Below, in pieces: positions 51,165 to 61,084 of a stretch of 64,000 bases of DNA. How positions within the stretch are numbered: position 1 is the stretch's first letter; each line of letters begins with the position of its first letter. Location: positions 6,106,386 through 6,170,385 of the forward strand of contig NC_087063.1 in NCBI RefSeq assembly GCF_963678635.1, written 5' to 3'. The DNA comes from Symsagittifera roscoffensis (lineage: Eukaryota; Xenacoelomorpha; Acoela; Convolutidae). The position numbers and the translations under genes were made by a program. Below the pieces are notes generated by a model, which was not told the DNA's origin, made no database searches, and saw only the letters and a program-made list of their open reading frames with translations.

Positions 51165-51961
51165 ATGAAGTTCTGGGGTTGGAGCTGTCCAACTTCGCAA
51201 GATTACTGAAGCTAAGACCAGGGGTAGGTGACGATCATCTGTTAGTACAACAGGTGGCTGATGATCTCTGGTTCAGACAGATGGATCATGCAGAGAATGA
51301 GCAGGGAAGGATGATCAGAAAGAATATGACGTCAGCAGAGGAGGACCTCATGGCAATGGCTTTGCGTACGAACCCACACAACAACATATGGTTGTATCTG
51401 TCACCGAGGCTGTGCACCTTGGGTGAGGACGCGTTTGAGCATGCGCCGGCAATAATTAAAGAGATACACGCGTATCTGAAGAATCTACTTAATGCCCGGG
51501 AGTTGGCTGGAGGCAAGATGTTGAAACTGATGCAAGACGTAAACACGATGTCGCTGGACAAGTTCCAAGCTGACGTGCTGGCCACGAAGGCACAGTATGA
51601 ACGATCAGATGCTATCTTGGGTGGAATGGGAGTGGGATGGACGCCATCTTTCCTATCGACGTGCTATCCGAAGGCATCTAGGAACCTGATCGCGAGCTTC
51701 GTCAAAGACATCAGGAAGTTGTCGATTGGCCTGGTGCTAGCCTTATACGTGACATTTGGTCATGAAAACTTTGTGAAAGGACCGGCAAACCTCTTTACCC
51801 AAGCGTTGGCAGATTTGAGATTGGACGGACTCTTGACTCTGATTGCCATGACCTATGGTCGACTGGGAGATTTGCTTGTGCTATTACGTTACCCTGAACA
51901 ACTACAAGGACCCAGTCGTGAGTTCAATGCACAGTTGAAACCGCCTCGCTCAAGAAGATGA
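51026..51961 (+). CDS. E2 degenerate SGNH-like protein, C-terminal part (frame-shifted)
   Basis: Open from 51026 in the other frame, with protein-like sequence from about 51053 (DPDNYYPSRSELPAVWADI..). It is helical, with Leu-rich segments, and has no recognised domain, signal peptide or clear membrane span. Together with 50118-51050 it would form one protein of about 610 residues. Its stop TGA (51959-51961) overlaps the next start as ATGA. Confidence 0.7.
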   Translation, partial: RDNSCPKQSVDPDNYYPSRSELPAVWADISNAIQGLRDCSTTRLVLDEVLGLELSNFARLLKLRPGVGDDHLLVQQVADDLWFRQMDHAENEQGRMIRKNMTSAEEDLMAMALRTNPHNNIWLYLSPRLCTLGEDAFEHAPAIIKEIHAYLKNLLNARELAGGKMLKLMQDVNTMSLDKFQADVLATKAQYERSDAILGGMGVGWTPSFLSTCYPKASRNLIASFVKDIRKLSIGLVLALYVTFGHENFVKGPANLFTQALADLRLDGLLTLIAMTYGRLGDLLVLLRYPEQLQGPSREFNAQLKPPRSRR

Positions 51962-54900
51962 AAGACTGGAGGACTCTCCTGCTTCAATACCTCTTGCAAC
52001 AGAACAGAAGCGTCACAGGAGAGGACAAGGTGGCGACGAACGCAGGCGAATGTAAGCAGTATTGTGGCATGCCCTTACTAACAGACTTAGCTGTCATGAT
52101 GCGGATTGATCCGTTGGCTCTGGTCCACGGACTGAGGGAATTCGTCACAGTGGTGTATGGACCGGTGATGTCTTTTGCGTTCCCGGATGTGCAAGTTAAA
52201 GCGTACAGGAATTCAGTGTTGTACGTCAACCTGGTCTCAGTAGTGGATTGTTCCGTGCTGAATTGGGTAGAACAGAGTGAACTGAGGAAGCTGGCTAGCG
52301 ACGATAGGCTGTTCGGAAGAATAGCAGAGCCAGGCTGGGTGTTGATGGACTTCAACAACCACTTCAAATGCAGAATGGGCCGTGAGGATCTGTCCCACAT
52401 CCAGTTTAACCCAAAACTCTGGAATTTGAGACCAGTGGCGAAGGATACAGGAGAGGCTGTGGGAGTACCTCAATTGCCGGGAGCCTATGCCCATGCGAAA
52501 GAGAATCAACAAACATGGCTTCCTGGGTCCAGGCCGCTGCCGGACCAATGCCATCGATATCCACCGATAAGGAGGATGTTGTTGGGAGTCACATCTCCCA
52601 TCACTGCCCCTCGTATCGGAGCAGCTCGTGACGCAGAGAAGAGAATGCTGAAGTGGAGTGGAGGGATGGAGCCGCGCTTCATCAGCTGGAACGTTGCTGC
52701 CGCGCATACGTTCGACTTCTCATTCCCCGATGCCTGGAGCAGCAAAAAAAAAAAGATCAAAGCACTACCCTCCAGGAGACCAGAGGTCTCGGCTGAAACG
52801 TGGAACGAAGTATATTCTCCCGCGGATGACTTATCGAGACTGAAGTGGTCAGTAGAAGCGAAAGTGGTGATGCTGGAGGTGGCAAGGGAGAGCAGAGGAG
52901 GCTCATATATAACGATAGAGGACCTGGCCCCACATGGCGAGGAGTTGGTAGAGTTCCTGGTCGATGATGAATTGTTTTATCATGCAGGAGACATGGCCGT
53001 ACCGGCTCGGCCGGATTCGGGCACAGACGCGCGACAAGGACCCTCGGGACCTAGGCCGAAACCTGATGCGGACGACGATGAATTGATGGATCAGGACGAT
53101 AACGATGACGGGACCGGAAGTAAGACGGAGGAACCGGGAGAGACCGATCTAGGAGCGTTGGAAAGGGACTTGCTAGAATACCGGTTCAGTGAAGACGACG
53201 ATGGGGAAGTCGATGGGAGTTTATTGTTGATGGCACCATCGTCCTTCATGTCTCCTACAAAAGAGGCGTCGGCCGATCTATCTCCGATAGACCCAATAAT
53301 GCAGGCTAGAGAGTGCCGAAGCAGGGATCCGCAGAAACTGCTTTATGAATCACCAAGGAGGAGGAAAATCGAAGAGTCAATGAAGATATCGTTCCTCAGC
53401 ACATTACCAGAAGAAGAATGGGAAAGATATCAAATGGAGTTGGAAGGCAAGACAGGAGCAATCTGGAGCCGAGTAAACTTCATGGAGAAATCTTGGGACG
53501 TGATAAGGCGATATGGGACGCAGTCCATAATGAAGGTGGGATTGAACCAACCCATCATGCGTGAGGTCCTAGAAAAAATAGTGAGCTCCATGGAGTCGGA
53601 TGTTCTGACAGAGTCAGTAACAGAAGACAGTGCCGATGATCAGCATGTTGCAAAGAAATTACCTGTCAGACGAGCCAGGAAAGGGCTGAAGCGACTAAAA
53701 GGGAAAACAGGAAGTCGAGCCATGAACCCGAGAGTGGTGAAGTCAAGAGCCAGGGCAGTGGTGACCTCTTTAACGAGCGCAGGTCGTTCAGGCGAGAGCG
53801 GGCAGGGAGATAGTACAACGCTGACAGGGGGAGAAAAAGAGAATCTGATACCCCCTATGCTCTTGGCAGGTCTGACCGTAACCGCCACAAGGTCAAAGAA
53901 GACGGCGCGAACCCTGGCAGACACTAAGTTAGAAATGGAAGTAATCAGTCAATGTGGATCTGGAGGACTTGAAGATTATAGGCCCTCGCGAATCAACATG
54001 GCCAAGTTGAAACTGGAAGGACAACTCGACGTGGTCGAGTACAGTCGAATAACTGTGCCGGAATCGGTCCACATGGGAGATCCGGCAGGGGGTTATGTGG
54101 AGATGTTGAAAGCGAGGAACTCCGCGAGAGGGCACCTGATGGCTTGGAGCGAGAAGAGAGCCATGCAAGAATACTTGAAGGGGCTTACGGAGAACTCTAA
54201 CTTCAATCGAAGAGAGTATGGCACAGTAATGTCATCAGAAGCGAACGAAATTGGATTGGAAAAACTGCTAAAAATTTCTTGGAGGGCGGCCCTCCAGAAA
54301 TACTTCGATGAGACGATGAATGCACCTGCTACTGTGGCAGCATACCTGGCTCATCCTTGCGTGAGAACTGATCTGCAAGTACGACTGGCTTGGTGCTTGA
54401 TGGGCATCAAAAAGGCGGAGTATGAAGCCAGTAATGACTCGAAATCACGAGAACAGGAGCTAGAGTTAATGGAAGCTCTACGAGCATTGATTTCGAAAGA
54501 CGATTCAGCGATAGCATGGGCTAAGCGTAAGGATGCCCTTTGCTTTGTCAGGTTCGTGGTGGATCGCATCCCCACTCCTGTGTTGGGAGAATGTATAAAG
54601 ATCATTCGGCAAAAGGGAGTTGATTGCGAAAGGAACTTCCTTAGGGCACTCCTAGAGCTATATCAGGACATGCCATTGACCGTGCCAAGCAAGGAGTCGA
54701 ATGATATGGAAAGCTATCGCAAGTTGGAAGAGGTTAGAAGATACTCCAACAAAGAATTGAGAGTGAGCAGAGACTTGATTGAAGCGGCCAGAGGACAAAA
54801 GGAGTTTGCAACACTAGGGAAACTGAAGTCGTTCCAATATGTGTCTGGCATACCGGGGATGGCGTATAATCCCTTCGTGAACGAAGAAGCCAGGGAAGCA

Positions 54901-55641
54901 TACTTCGACTATGAGCAAGTCACAGTGCTCAACTTCTGGGTTGAACGAATTAAGGAAATCGGAATGCTGATGGTGGAACAACCCAAGCTGGGATTTATTT
55001 TGGAAGAACGAGTGGTCGAACCCTCGATTCCCGAGCTAAAAGGGCAAGTGAGTTTTGATTGTGGTTCTTGGGACGGTCCCTTGAAAACTAGTCTAGTAGT
55101 GATGTGGGAACTCATGAAGCCTTCCTGGTGTCCCCATCCTAACGCAGGCTTAATCTGGGACATGACCGCGGATATCATGTTAGAACGGGATGATGATGCG
55201 AGTTTACATGATCTGGCCATGATACATCACCTGCTGGCCATGAGATTGACGAAGAGGAAGAGCAACCCGTCCACGGAGCTGTCCGAGGAAGGTACACCGA
55301 GTAATTGGTTGAAGCAAGGCACATGCTTGGCTCAACACAGTGGGATGGAAGGACATGTTTGTAACCTGGGACACTGCCTGATTACGCTAAGCGAGCAGCA
55401 TCGACAACTGGCACGATTATATGGAAGATTGAGCATGTCAGATAAGAGTGCCATGGAGTTGGTCGCGGACTGCCATGGGGTGACGGACGTAAACCTGATC
55501 ACAGCCTTGGGATTTTGTAGCATGACGAGTTCGATAGAATCGCTCGAGCGCTTGGAGCGTGCCCATGAGCTAGTGACGTCCCTCAGCGTGGAAATATTCC
55601 CTGGAGCATTACAGACAGAGCAAAAGATTGGAGGCTGGTGA
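51958..55641 (+). CDS. E2 large protein of unknown function (1227 aa)
   Basis: ATG 51958 overlaps the preceding stop in the tetramer ATGA, a layout used for coupled termination-reinitiation. No known domain is recognised. Visible features: a mainly globular N-terminal third; a lysine run (SSKKKKIK) encoded by an 11-A homopolymer at 52744-52754; a strongly acidic, disordered segment (about 365-430); a basic nuclear-localisation-like stretch (KKLPVRRARKGLKRLKGK, about 563-580); then a long helical C-terminal half with scattered Cys/His (CNLGHC near 1140). No RT, helicase, protease or methyltransferase signature was found. The frame ends at TGA 55639 and remains open into the next gene. Confidence 0.85.
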   Translation: MKDWRTLLLQYLLQQNRSVTGEDKVATNAGECKQYCGMPLLTDLAVMMRIDPLALVHGLREFVTVVYGPVMSFAFPDVQVKAYRNSVLYVNLVSVVDCSVLNWVEQSELRKLASDDRLFGRIAEPGWVLMDFNNHFKCRMGREDLSHIQFNPKLWNLRPVAKDTGEAVGVPQLPGAYAHAKENQQTWLPGSRPLPDQCHRYPPIRRMLLGVTSPITAPRIGAARDAEKRMLKWSGGMEPRFISWNVAAAHTFDFSFPDAWSSKKKKIKALPSRRPEVSAETWNEVYSPADDLSRLKWSVEAKVVMLEVARESRGGSYITIEDLAPHGEELVEFLVDDELFYHAGDMAVPARPDSGTDARQGPSGPRPKPDADDDELMDQDDNDDGTGSKTEEPGETDLGALERDLLEYRFSEDDDGEVDGSLLLMAPSSFMSPTKEASADLSPIDPIMQARECRSRDPQKLLYESPRRRKIEESMKISFLSTLPEEEWERYQMELEGKTGAIWSRVNFMEKSWDVIRRYGTQSIMKVGLNQPIMREVLEKIVSSMESDVLTESVTEDSADDQHVAKKLPVRRARKGLKRLKGKTGSRAMNPRVVKSRARAVVTSLTSAGRSGESGQGDSTTLTGGEKENLIPPMLLAGLTVTATRSKKTARTLADTKLEMEVISQCGSGGLEDYRPSRINMAKLKLEGQLDVVEYSRITVPESVHMGDPAGGYVEMLKARNSARGHLMAWSEKRAMQEYLKGLTENSNFNRREYGTVMSSEANEIGLEKLLKISWRAALQKYFDETMNAPATVAAYLAHPCVRTDLQVRLAWCLMGIKKAEYEASNDSKSREQELELMEALRALISKDDSAIAWAKRKDALCFVRFVVDRIPTPVLGECIKIIRQKGVDCERNFLRALLELYQDMPLTVPSKESNDMESYRKLEEVRRYSNKELRVSRDLIEAARGQKEFATLGKLKSFQYVSGIPGMAYNPFVNEEAREAYFDYEQVTVLNFWVERIKEIGMLMVEQPKLGFILEERVVEPSIPELKGQVSFDCGSWDGPLKTSLVVMWELMKPSWCPHPNAGLIWDMTADIMLERDDDASLHDLAMIHHLLAMRLTKRKSNPSTELSEEGTPSNWLKQGTCLAQHSGMEGHVCNLGHCLITLSEQHRQLARLYGRLSMSDKSAMELVADCHGVTDVNLITALGFCSMTSSIESLERLERAHELVTSLSVEIFPGALQTEQKIGGW
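55639..55641 (+). other. In-frame TGA between the two last E2 genes
   Basis: The frame continues without another stop to 56868. The next in-frame ATG is 55660. A three-codon upstream ATG-AAA-TGA in another frame lies at 55655-55663 and overlaps that start. Confidence 0.8.
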
Positions 55642-55659
55642 GAAGCCCTAGAGAATGAA

Positions 55660-56868
55660 ATGAATCTGAAGGATAGTGAGGCCTATCACAGACCTACTGG
55701 TTCAAAATATATGGTGGGTTCAAGCTCCGCGCCATATTGTAATAGCAAGTATCCAACGCACATGGTAGTGATGGATGCGAGGACGCAACAAGTGTTGGTT
55801 GACCAACTTTTCTCTGTGCCAAAGTGCGTGAGGTTGGCCAGAATGTCAGAGAGGTCATATGATTTGTTGGCAAAGATCTTTCGGGCAGTCCCGAAGAGAT
55901 CCGAAGGCGAGTTGCAAGACGTTGTGGGTGAAGAGTTCATGAGACTGAATGAAGGCAACGTGAGTGAGTTCCAGAAGCGGAAAGCGAGTGGAGCGTTACC
56001 CACTGAATTCCCCGCCATAGAAGAGAAAGACGATTTACATAGAATCCTGATGGAAGTGGAACCGTTGCTGGGAGCCTCGGGGTATCGGACCCGAAGGAAC
56101 ATAGTGAGAACCCATGGGGAGTATCCTTGCCACTGCTTGGCGCAGACGTTGTGGTACCCCAAACGCGGGAGTCTGATCCTAGTATGGGACGTGGAGGAAT
56201 TGTACTCCACGGGGTTGCCCGATCAGAATCAACAAGTGTCAATCGTGGTGGTTAGCGCCATGCTAGCAGTGAGATGGTTGGAGGCTAACGCGGACACAAG
56301 TCAGCAGGAGACGGCCGTGCCGACTCCTGAGCAGTTGATCAACGCAAAGATGAGTCATGAATTGGATCTTTTCAGAACCACCTGCAAGGTTCTGAGGATA
56401 CCTAAAGCCATTGAAAGAATATGGTCAAGGCAAAGATTGATTCCTTGGTTCCGTGCAGTGATGACATCTTGGATGTACGAACGCGCGAAGCGTCACATGT
56501 CAAGGAACACGGAAGCCTATCAATCTTTCCAGCTAGATATAGGACCAGGAGCCTATAAACGAGCATTCTTGACGCACAGAAACGCGGTCACCACAGCGGT
56601 GAAGCGGGTAGCTGGAACGCCTTGTGTTACTGAAGAGGAGAAGAAAGAGGTCTTAAGAGCTGACCTAGAACGAAACGTGAGCCTATGTCTTCACAACAGC
56701 TTTTGCAGGAACCGGGAGCAGAAGGTGAATGTGGACTTGCTACCTTGTTGCAAACCGAGGCTGCTGGAACAGGAGGGTTGGGGCACGGCCCGCAACTCTC
56801 TGGACATGTTAGAGAAAGTCCTGGAAGACAGTGACGCTGAACATCAGGATGGAGAAATGATGGAGTGA
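55660..56868 (+). CDS. E2 last gene, protein of unknown function (402 aa)
   Basis: ATG 55660 lies 18 nt after the previous stop and in the same frame. The protein is soluble-looking, with a mixed alpha/beta N-terminal half (PTHMVVMDARTQQVLVDQL.., GSLILVWDVEELY) and a helical, basic C-terminal half rich in Arg, with several Cys (CLHNSFCRN, LLPCCKPR) and an acidic end. There is no signal peptide or membrane segment, so it is not an envelope protein. The family is not recognised. Confidence 0.82.
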   Translation: MNLKDSEAYHRPTGSKYMVGSSSAPYCNSKYPTHMVVMDARTQQVLVDQLFSVPKCVRLARMSERSYDLLAKIFRAVPKRSEGELQDVVGEEFMRLNEGNVSEFQKRKASGALPTEFPAIEEKDDLHRILMEVEPLLGASGYRTRRNIVRTHGEYPCHCLAQTLWYPKRGSLILVWDVEELYSTGLPDQNQQVSIVVVSAMLAVRWLEANADTSQQETAVPTPEQLINAKMSHELDLFRTTCKVLRIPKAIERIWSRQRLIPWFRAVMTSWMYERAKRHMSRNTEAYQSFQLDIGPGAYKRAFLTHRNAVTTAVKRVAGTPCVTEEEKKEVLRADLERNVSLCLHNSFCRNREQKVNVDLLPCCKPRLLEQEGWGTARNSLDMLEKVLEDSDAEHQDGEMME

Positions 56869-57600
56869 AGATGACCAAAGAAGAGAAGAGAAGGAGAGAA
56901 AAACTTGATTGTATTTGTGTGCTAAAACTTAAGCCAATCAACCAAGTTTTGATTATTGAACTTGTGAAACTTTTTGTTTTGATCTAGTTTGGTCAGACCA
57001 AACTTTTAAAATGTTGCAATTGTTAAAATTGTTGAAATTATTGATTTTAGTTACTACTATCTATGTATGTATATAAGGAACATAGGTGAGTATATTTACC
57101 TATTTATTCACGACTGAAGTTTTTAACCTGTGTAAGACACAAATTCACTGTGTGGCGACATGGTAAGTTTGAGTAAACTCGCTCGGGAAGGGTGGGTAAC
57201 TCAATAACTTTCCTAGCCACAGAGTTTCCTAGTTTTAATATGGAAAGGACCGCATAAATGACTGATTATACTTGGTGAGTAGTGTTAAGTTAATTTTAAC
57301 GGGTGCGTGGCCGTGCCACGTCCCACTTTTTAATCAGAGGCGAAAAGAAGTTTTATGGCGAGATGACGTAAGTAGTCAGAAAAGAAATTTTATCTAGGAC
57401 ACTCCTCATGGTGCAAATTTTGTGAAAATGTTGAAAGGCAGTGAGATGTAGTACGATGCCATTTGTGAACACGTAGTGAGTTGAGGTGGAGTAGATAAAT
57501 TTCATTTTCTTATGCGATTTGTAAGATTGATTACAGAAAACTGGATAACTACTTGACGATAACCCGGTGTTATGCGATCAATAGGGACATTGATGGAGAC
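56869..57600 (+). other. E2 3' untranslated region
   Basis: About 730 bp without a useful frame; A/T-richer than the coding part. No env-like ORF is present. Confidence 0.7.
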
Positions 57601-57614
57601 TTGTCCGGGGAGTA
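57601..57614 (+). promoter_or_regulatory. E2 terminal polypurine tract region
   Basis: TTGTCCGGGGAGTA directly precedes the TG of the 3' LTR. The purine core is GGGGAG. The preceding TTGTCC is conserved in the internal copies as well. Confidence 0.7.
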
Positions 57615-58494
57615 TGTGCCATTCTGCCAGATGACACAGCACAACCTTCCGGCGACATAAAAAAGAGTGACTAAAGGCCTTATGAACAAAAAAGTGTTGC
57701 GACGGAGGGTCAGAATGTTCTAGAACTTTTATTTTTAAAATTTCGATTGGAAGAAGAACATTTCTGAGAAATAGAAAAAAGACGGCCATTTTGAATAAAA
57801 AAGACGAAAATCAGAACCACGATAGAGATTGTGAAGAACAGTCGTGCAAGAAAATTACGAAGCCTCTTATCGTGGCAAAAACACACGATAAGGACCTTAG
57901 CGACAGATATTTGTGGAGACGGAGGCTTCAGTGGGGGGAAGAGAAATACCACGGAACCCTCCCGGGACACGAAATATAGGAGATAAGAGTGTTATCTCAA
58001 GAAAATCACGGGAGCGGAGGCTTGGTCCCCCAGAGACTGTTATATGTGAAGGGACTGTGAAAACTGACTATAACAGCTGCTGTAATGTCCTAGATCTTAA
58101 TTAAGCACCGATATTATTTGATATTTCAGGACATGAGTAGATAGAAAAAGGGAAAGGGTCAATCCATCTCCAATGGATTTAATATAAAACTGTCACACAA
58201 AAACATAATAAAATAGGTTGTTCGAGCCGTGTTTTTAATGACAATCACGTAGTCTGAGGATCCGAGACTCAGCTATGTGGTTGTGTTCGCATGCAAACGA
58301 AAGCTGATCAAAAGTCGTTTGACTGATGGCCTAAAAATGGTAACTTTTTACTTTGCCCTAAACAGACCAGAAAATCAACTGGCAAGGTCGAGACGGTGAA
58401 AAACGAGTAGGATTAAGGTAACTGACGCCTGCCAGTCGTTAATAGGTACTTTTTCTACGCTCCGTCGCTGTGTGATATTTGGGCGAATGTTACA
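57615..58494 (+). repeat. E2 3' LTR
   Basis: 880 bp; three substitutions relative to the 5' LTR by eye (57726 C for T, 57768 G for A, 58105 G for A), no indels. TATAAAA near 58183 and AATAAA near 58207. Confidence 0.92.
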
Positions 58495-58809
58495 TACAGA
58501 CCCGGAAAATTCCATAGTCTAAATTAGATCATCTAGGGATGAAAAAATTAGTAAATAATACAAAAAATTCTGGTATTTGTTGATGGCTAATCTTAATTAG
58601 ACGTTTCAACCGTAATAAACTTTCACAAAGTTTCATTGGTTCGAATTCGCGAATACTTCGATGACTATAATTCAAATTAAAATATTTAATGCGCGATATA
58701 GTTCGTTTTAAAAAAGCGTAAGCGTCAAATCTTTCAAAATGAGCTGAGGCAATTTGCTCTCATAATTGAGTTACCACACGCAAAATATATAACTTGGTAC
58801 TTGACATAG

Positions 58810-58960
58810 CTTGTAGGGGGAGGGGGGGGGGGGGGTGGGGTGGAAGGAATTCAAAAAACCGAAACGAAAACCGATACGATTTGAAAAAATACGAAAACCG
58901 ATACAAAAACCGACAGCAAAAATTACGAAAACCGATACGATTTGCTCGTCAGCTAGGCAG
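58810..58960 (+). repeat. G-run and imperfect minisatellite (ACGAAAACCGATAC)
   Basis: A G-rich tract (58816-58840) is followed by three to four imperfect units of 'acgaaaaccgatac(gatttg)' up to about 58945. Confidence 0.7.
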
Positions 58961-60550
58961 TATAATTGTTGTTATACGTAATTAGTGATTTTACCTGAAT
59001 TTAAAAGCCCGGATGAACTGACCAATTTTATTTGAGCAATTCTTTGGATTGCGTTGCTCTACAGATTGAGTTTGAGCTTTGGATCAAAATAAAATTGACA
59101 AAAGTCAGGAGAAATGCAATTAATGTAGCAAAAAATGGAGTTATCGTTGTGATTAGGCGCCAAGAAAATCTTTGACTGATGGAATTATTGAACGGAATAA
59201 AACGCTAGCCATTTCACGAAAGCAGTATTGAAAATTAGTTAGCTCGACAAAGACCTTCAAAGTTGCCTTTTTTTCGAGAGTGAAAAGTAATTTACATAAA
59301 ACTCCCGAGTTTTTCTGTGCCAAATAGATAAACAGAAATAGTGGCAGAAAAATCAAAGAGTACAAAAAATCAAATCAGGGCGAAGCTGTGATACCCCACC
59401 GAGTTCGGTCGATTAAGTCTGACCATCAAAAAAGCTCATTTGTGATTGAAGATGATAACATCAACATTAGGCTTACTCAACTCTTCCGATGTTCAAACGT
59501 AGAATAAGAAGCGTAAAATCCATTTATTGTACACTGATTTACACTGATTAAACATATTTGTATGTGAGTTTTTGATTCGAAAACTACAAAAGTAATGTTT
59601 GGTTCTTTGCAAAGGTTTATCCTGAAAGTATGGCTAATTTGGATGTCATTAAAACAAGCAAACTGTGTATTTTTTGGTTTTTTTTGCTCCGAACATTCTC
59701 GAAGACTAAAAGTAACTGTGGAATAAGAGATTAGGGTCCTTTTTCGAACTTTTTTTCCGCTAATTTTCACTACCTCAAGAGAAGCTCACGTTGTAAGTAG
59801 TCAAATAGGTTATCATACCAAAGCCAAAATTGGTTCTTGTTAAGAAAAAAAACTGTCTCAATGACAAGAAGAACAACTGGCATGAAAGTTTTCAATTTAC
59901 AGGCAAAATTAGACAAAGTTTGCTGAGGGGCTGACCTTCAGAGCTATTTTGTCACATTTATAAACTATCTGTACCGTTATTTTTTAATCTTTTCACCCAA
60001 TTTAATAGCATTTTCTAGAAAAAAAGACAGGAAATTTAGATCACAAAAAGTGCGCAAAAATAAATTTCCATGATTTTTTTATTTAGAAAGAATGCTTAAA
60101 TTTTCAATTTCTTTTCCTAAAATATTTTGGTCGGACCGTCCTGTTCTACTTGCATACAAAATCGGTTATCTTTTTTGTTTTTGCAGTGATATTGAATCAC
60201 TGCAACATTTACAGAATTCATCAGAAGATTTAAAAACTGAAAAGTGCCAAAACTGAAACTCACCAAAAAATGATGAGTTTCGACAGAGCTGAACACCTTT
60301 TTTTCGGCCTCATTGTGCTTTGCCACTGTTGTACTGCTACAGTGTACAATAAAGCTACTCCCAACGCGTCTTCCTCTAAGCCTTCTAACAAAGGTACAAA
60401 AAAACTCTATCACAGATTTACTCTTTCTACCTGAGAATCGCTTTTATCTGCTAGCAAACTTTCCAATTTCTGTCGTTTTCTTGCCTAAACTTCTGGGAAG
60501 AGCTGAGAAGTTTTTGTTTGGACATCCAAAGAAAATGAGGAAATATTTTT
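58961..60550. other. AT-rich intergenic DNA
   Basis: No supported gene or element. Confidence 0.45.
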
Positions 60551-60559
60551 GCTCAGGGT

Positions 60560-60970
60560 GGTTTTTACTCCAGACAAACTTTAAAAAAACATCAGAAAGT
60601 AAATGATCACCTGAGCCCAAAATGAAAAAAAAATGCTCCTGTGAACACTTTTTGCAAAGTTATGGGTGTTAAAATAATGCCACTTTGGCCTATTTAGGAC
60701 AAATAACGCGCGATTTAATTCTTGCTATTAACGCCTAAGTGGCGATTTAATCCGGCTTGGAAATCTTTCCAAATTAAATTGAGTCATGCTTTTGGATTTA
60801 TTTAATGCTTTGCTAGATGCCAAGTAATTCAGTTTTTGTACTTTGAAATTTATTCAAAAAACGGTCAGAACATTTTTTGCACCAATTTTTATTGAAAATT
60901 TCATCGCGTTTTTGAAAACAAACACTGCTCCATATACCTAAATAGGCAGTTTGATCCAAAAGATATTGAA
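60560..60970 (+). repeat. Dispersed repeat family R1, copy D
   Basis: It contains the family phrases 'ccagacaaact', 'cctgagcc', 'ggcctatttagga', 'acgcgcgattt', 'ctattaacgc' and 'ctgctccata' in the order seen at 13.2-13.7 kb, with more divergence. Confidence 0.55.
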
Positions 60971-61084
60971 CATTAATTTTATAGGCTTGAAACTTCTCAA
61001 CGATCCGTGTTTTATTGTCGTTAATGGAAAAAAAAAGTTTTTTTTTGCAGAAATTTTTTAAAAAAGGACGGAACATTTGTTTTT

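Larger units (their letters stand above)
34094..58494 (+). mobile_element. E2: giant (24.4-kb) Ty3/Gypsy LTR retrotransposon with extra genes after pol
   Basis: Two 880-bp direct repeats (34094-34973, 57615-58494) begin TGTGCC, end ..TTACA and differ at only three positions by eye (34205/57726, 34247/57768, 34584/58105). Between them lie a 3.1-kb non-coding leader, gag, protease, RT, RNase H, integrase plus macro domain, and then about 9 kb encoding four more proteins, all on one strand. Usual Ty3/Gypsy elements are 4-12 kb. Coding DNA here is far more G+C-rich than the host flanks. I could not find a convincing TSD: the left flank is ..ATTAC and the right flank TACAG.., sharing only TAC. Two frame breaks and three in-frame TGA codons are present (see entries), so this copy may no longer be autonomous. 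Confidence 0.93.

Noticed and set aside
55660-56868. Envelope gene of an errantivirus type
   Set aside because: No signal peptide, membrane anchor, fusion peptide or processing site.
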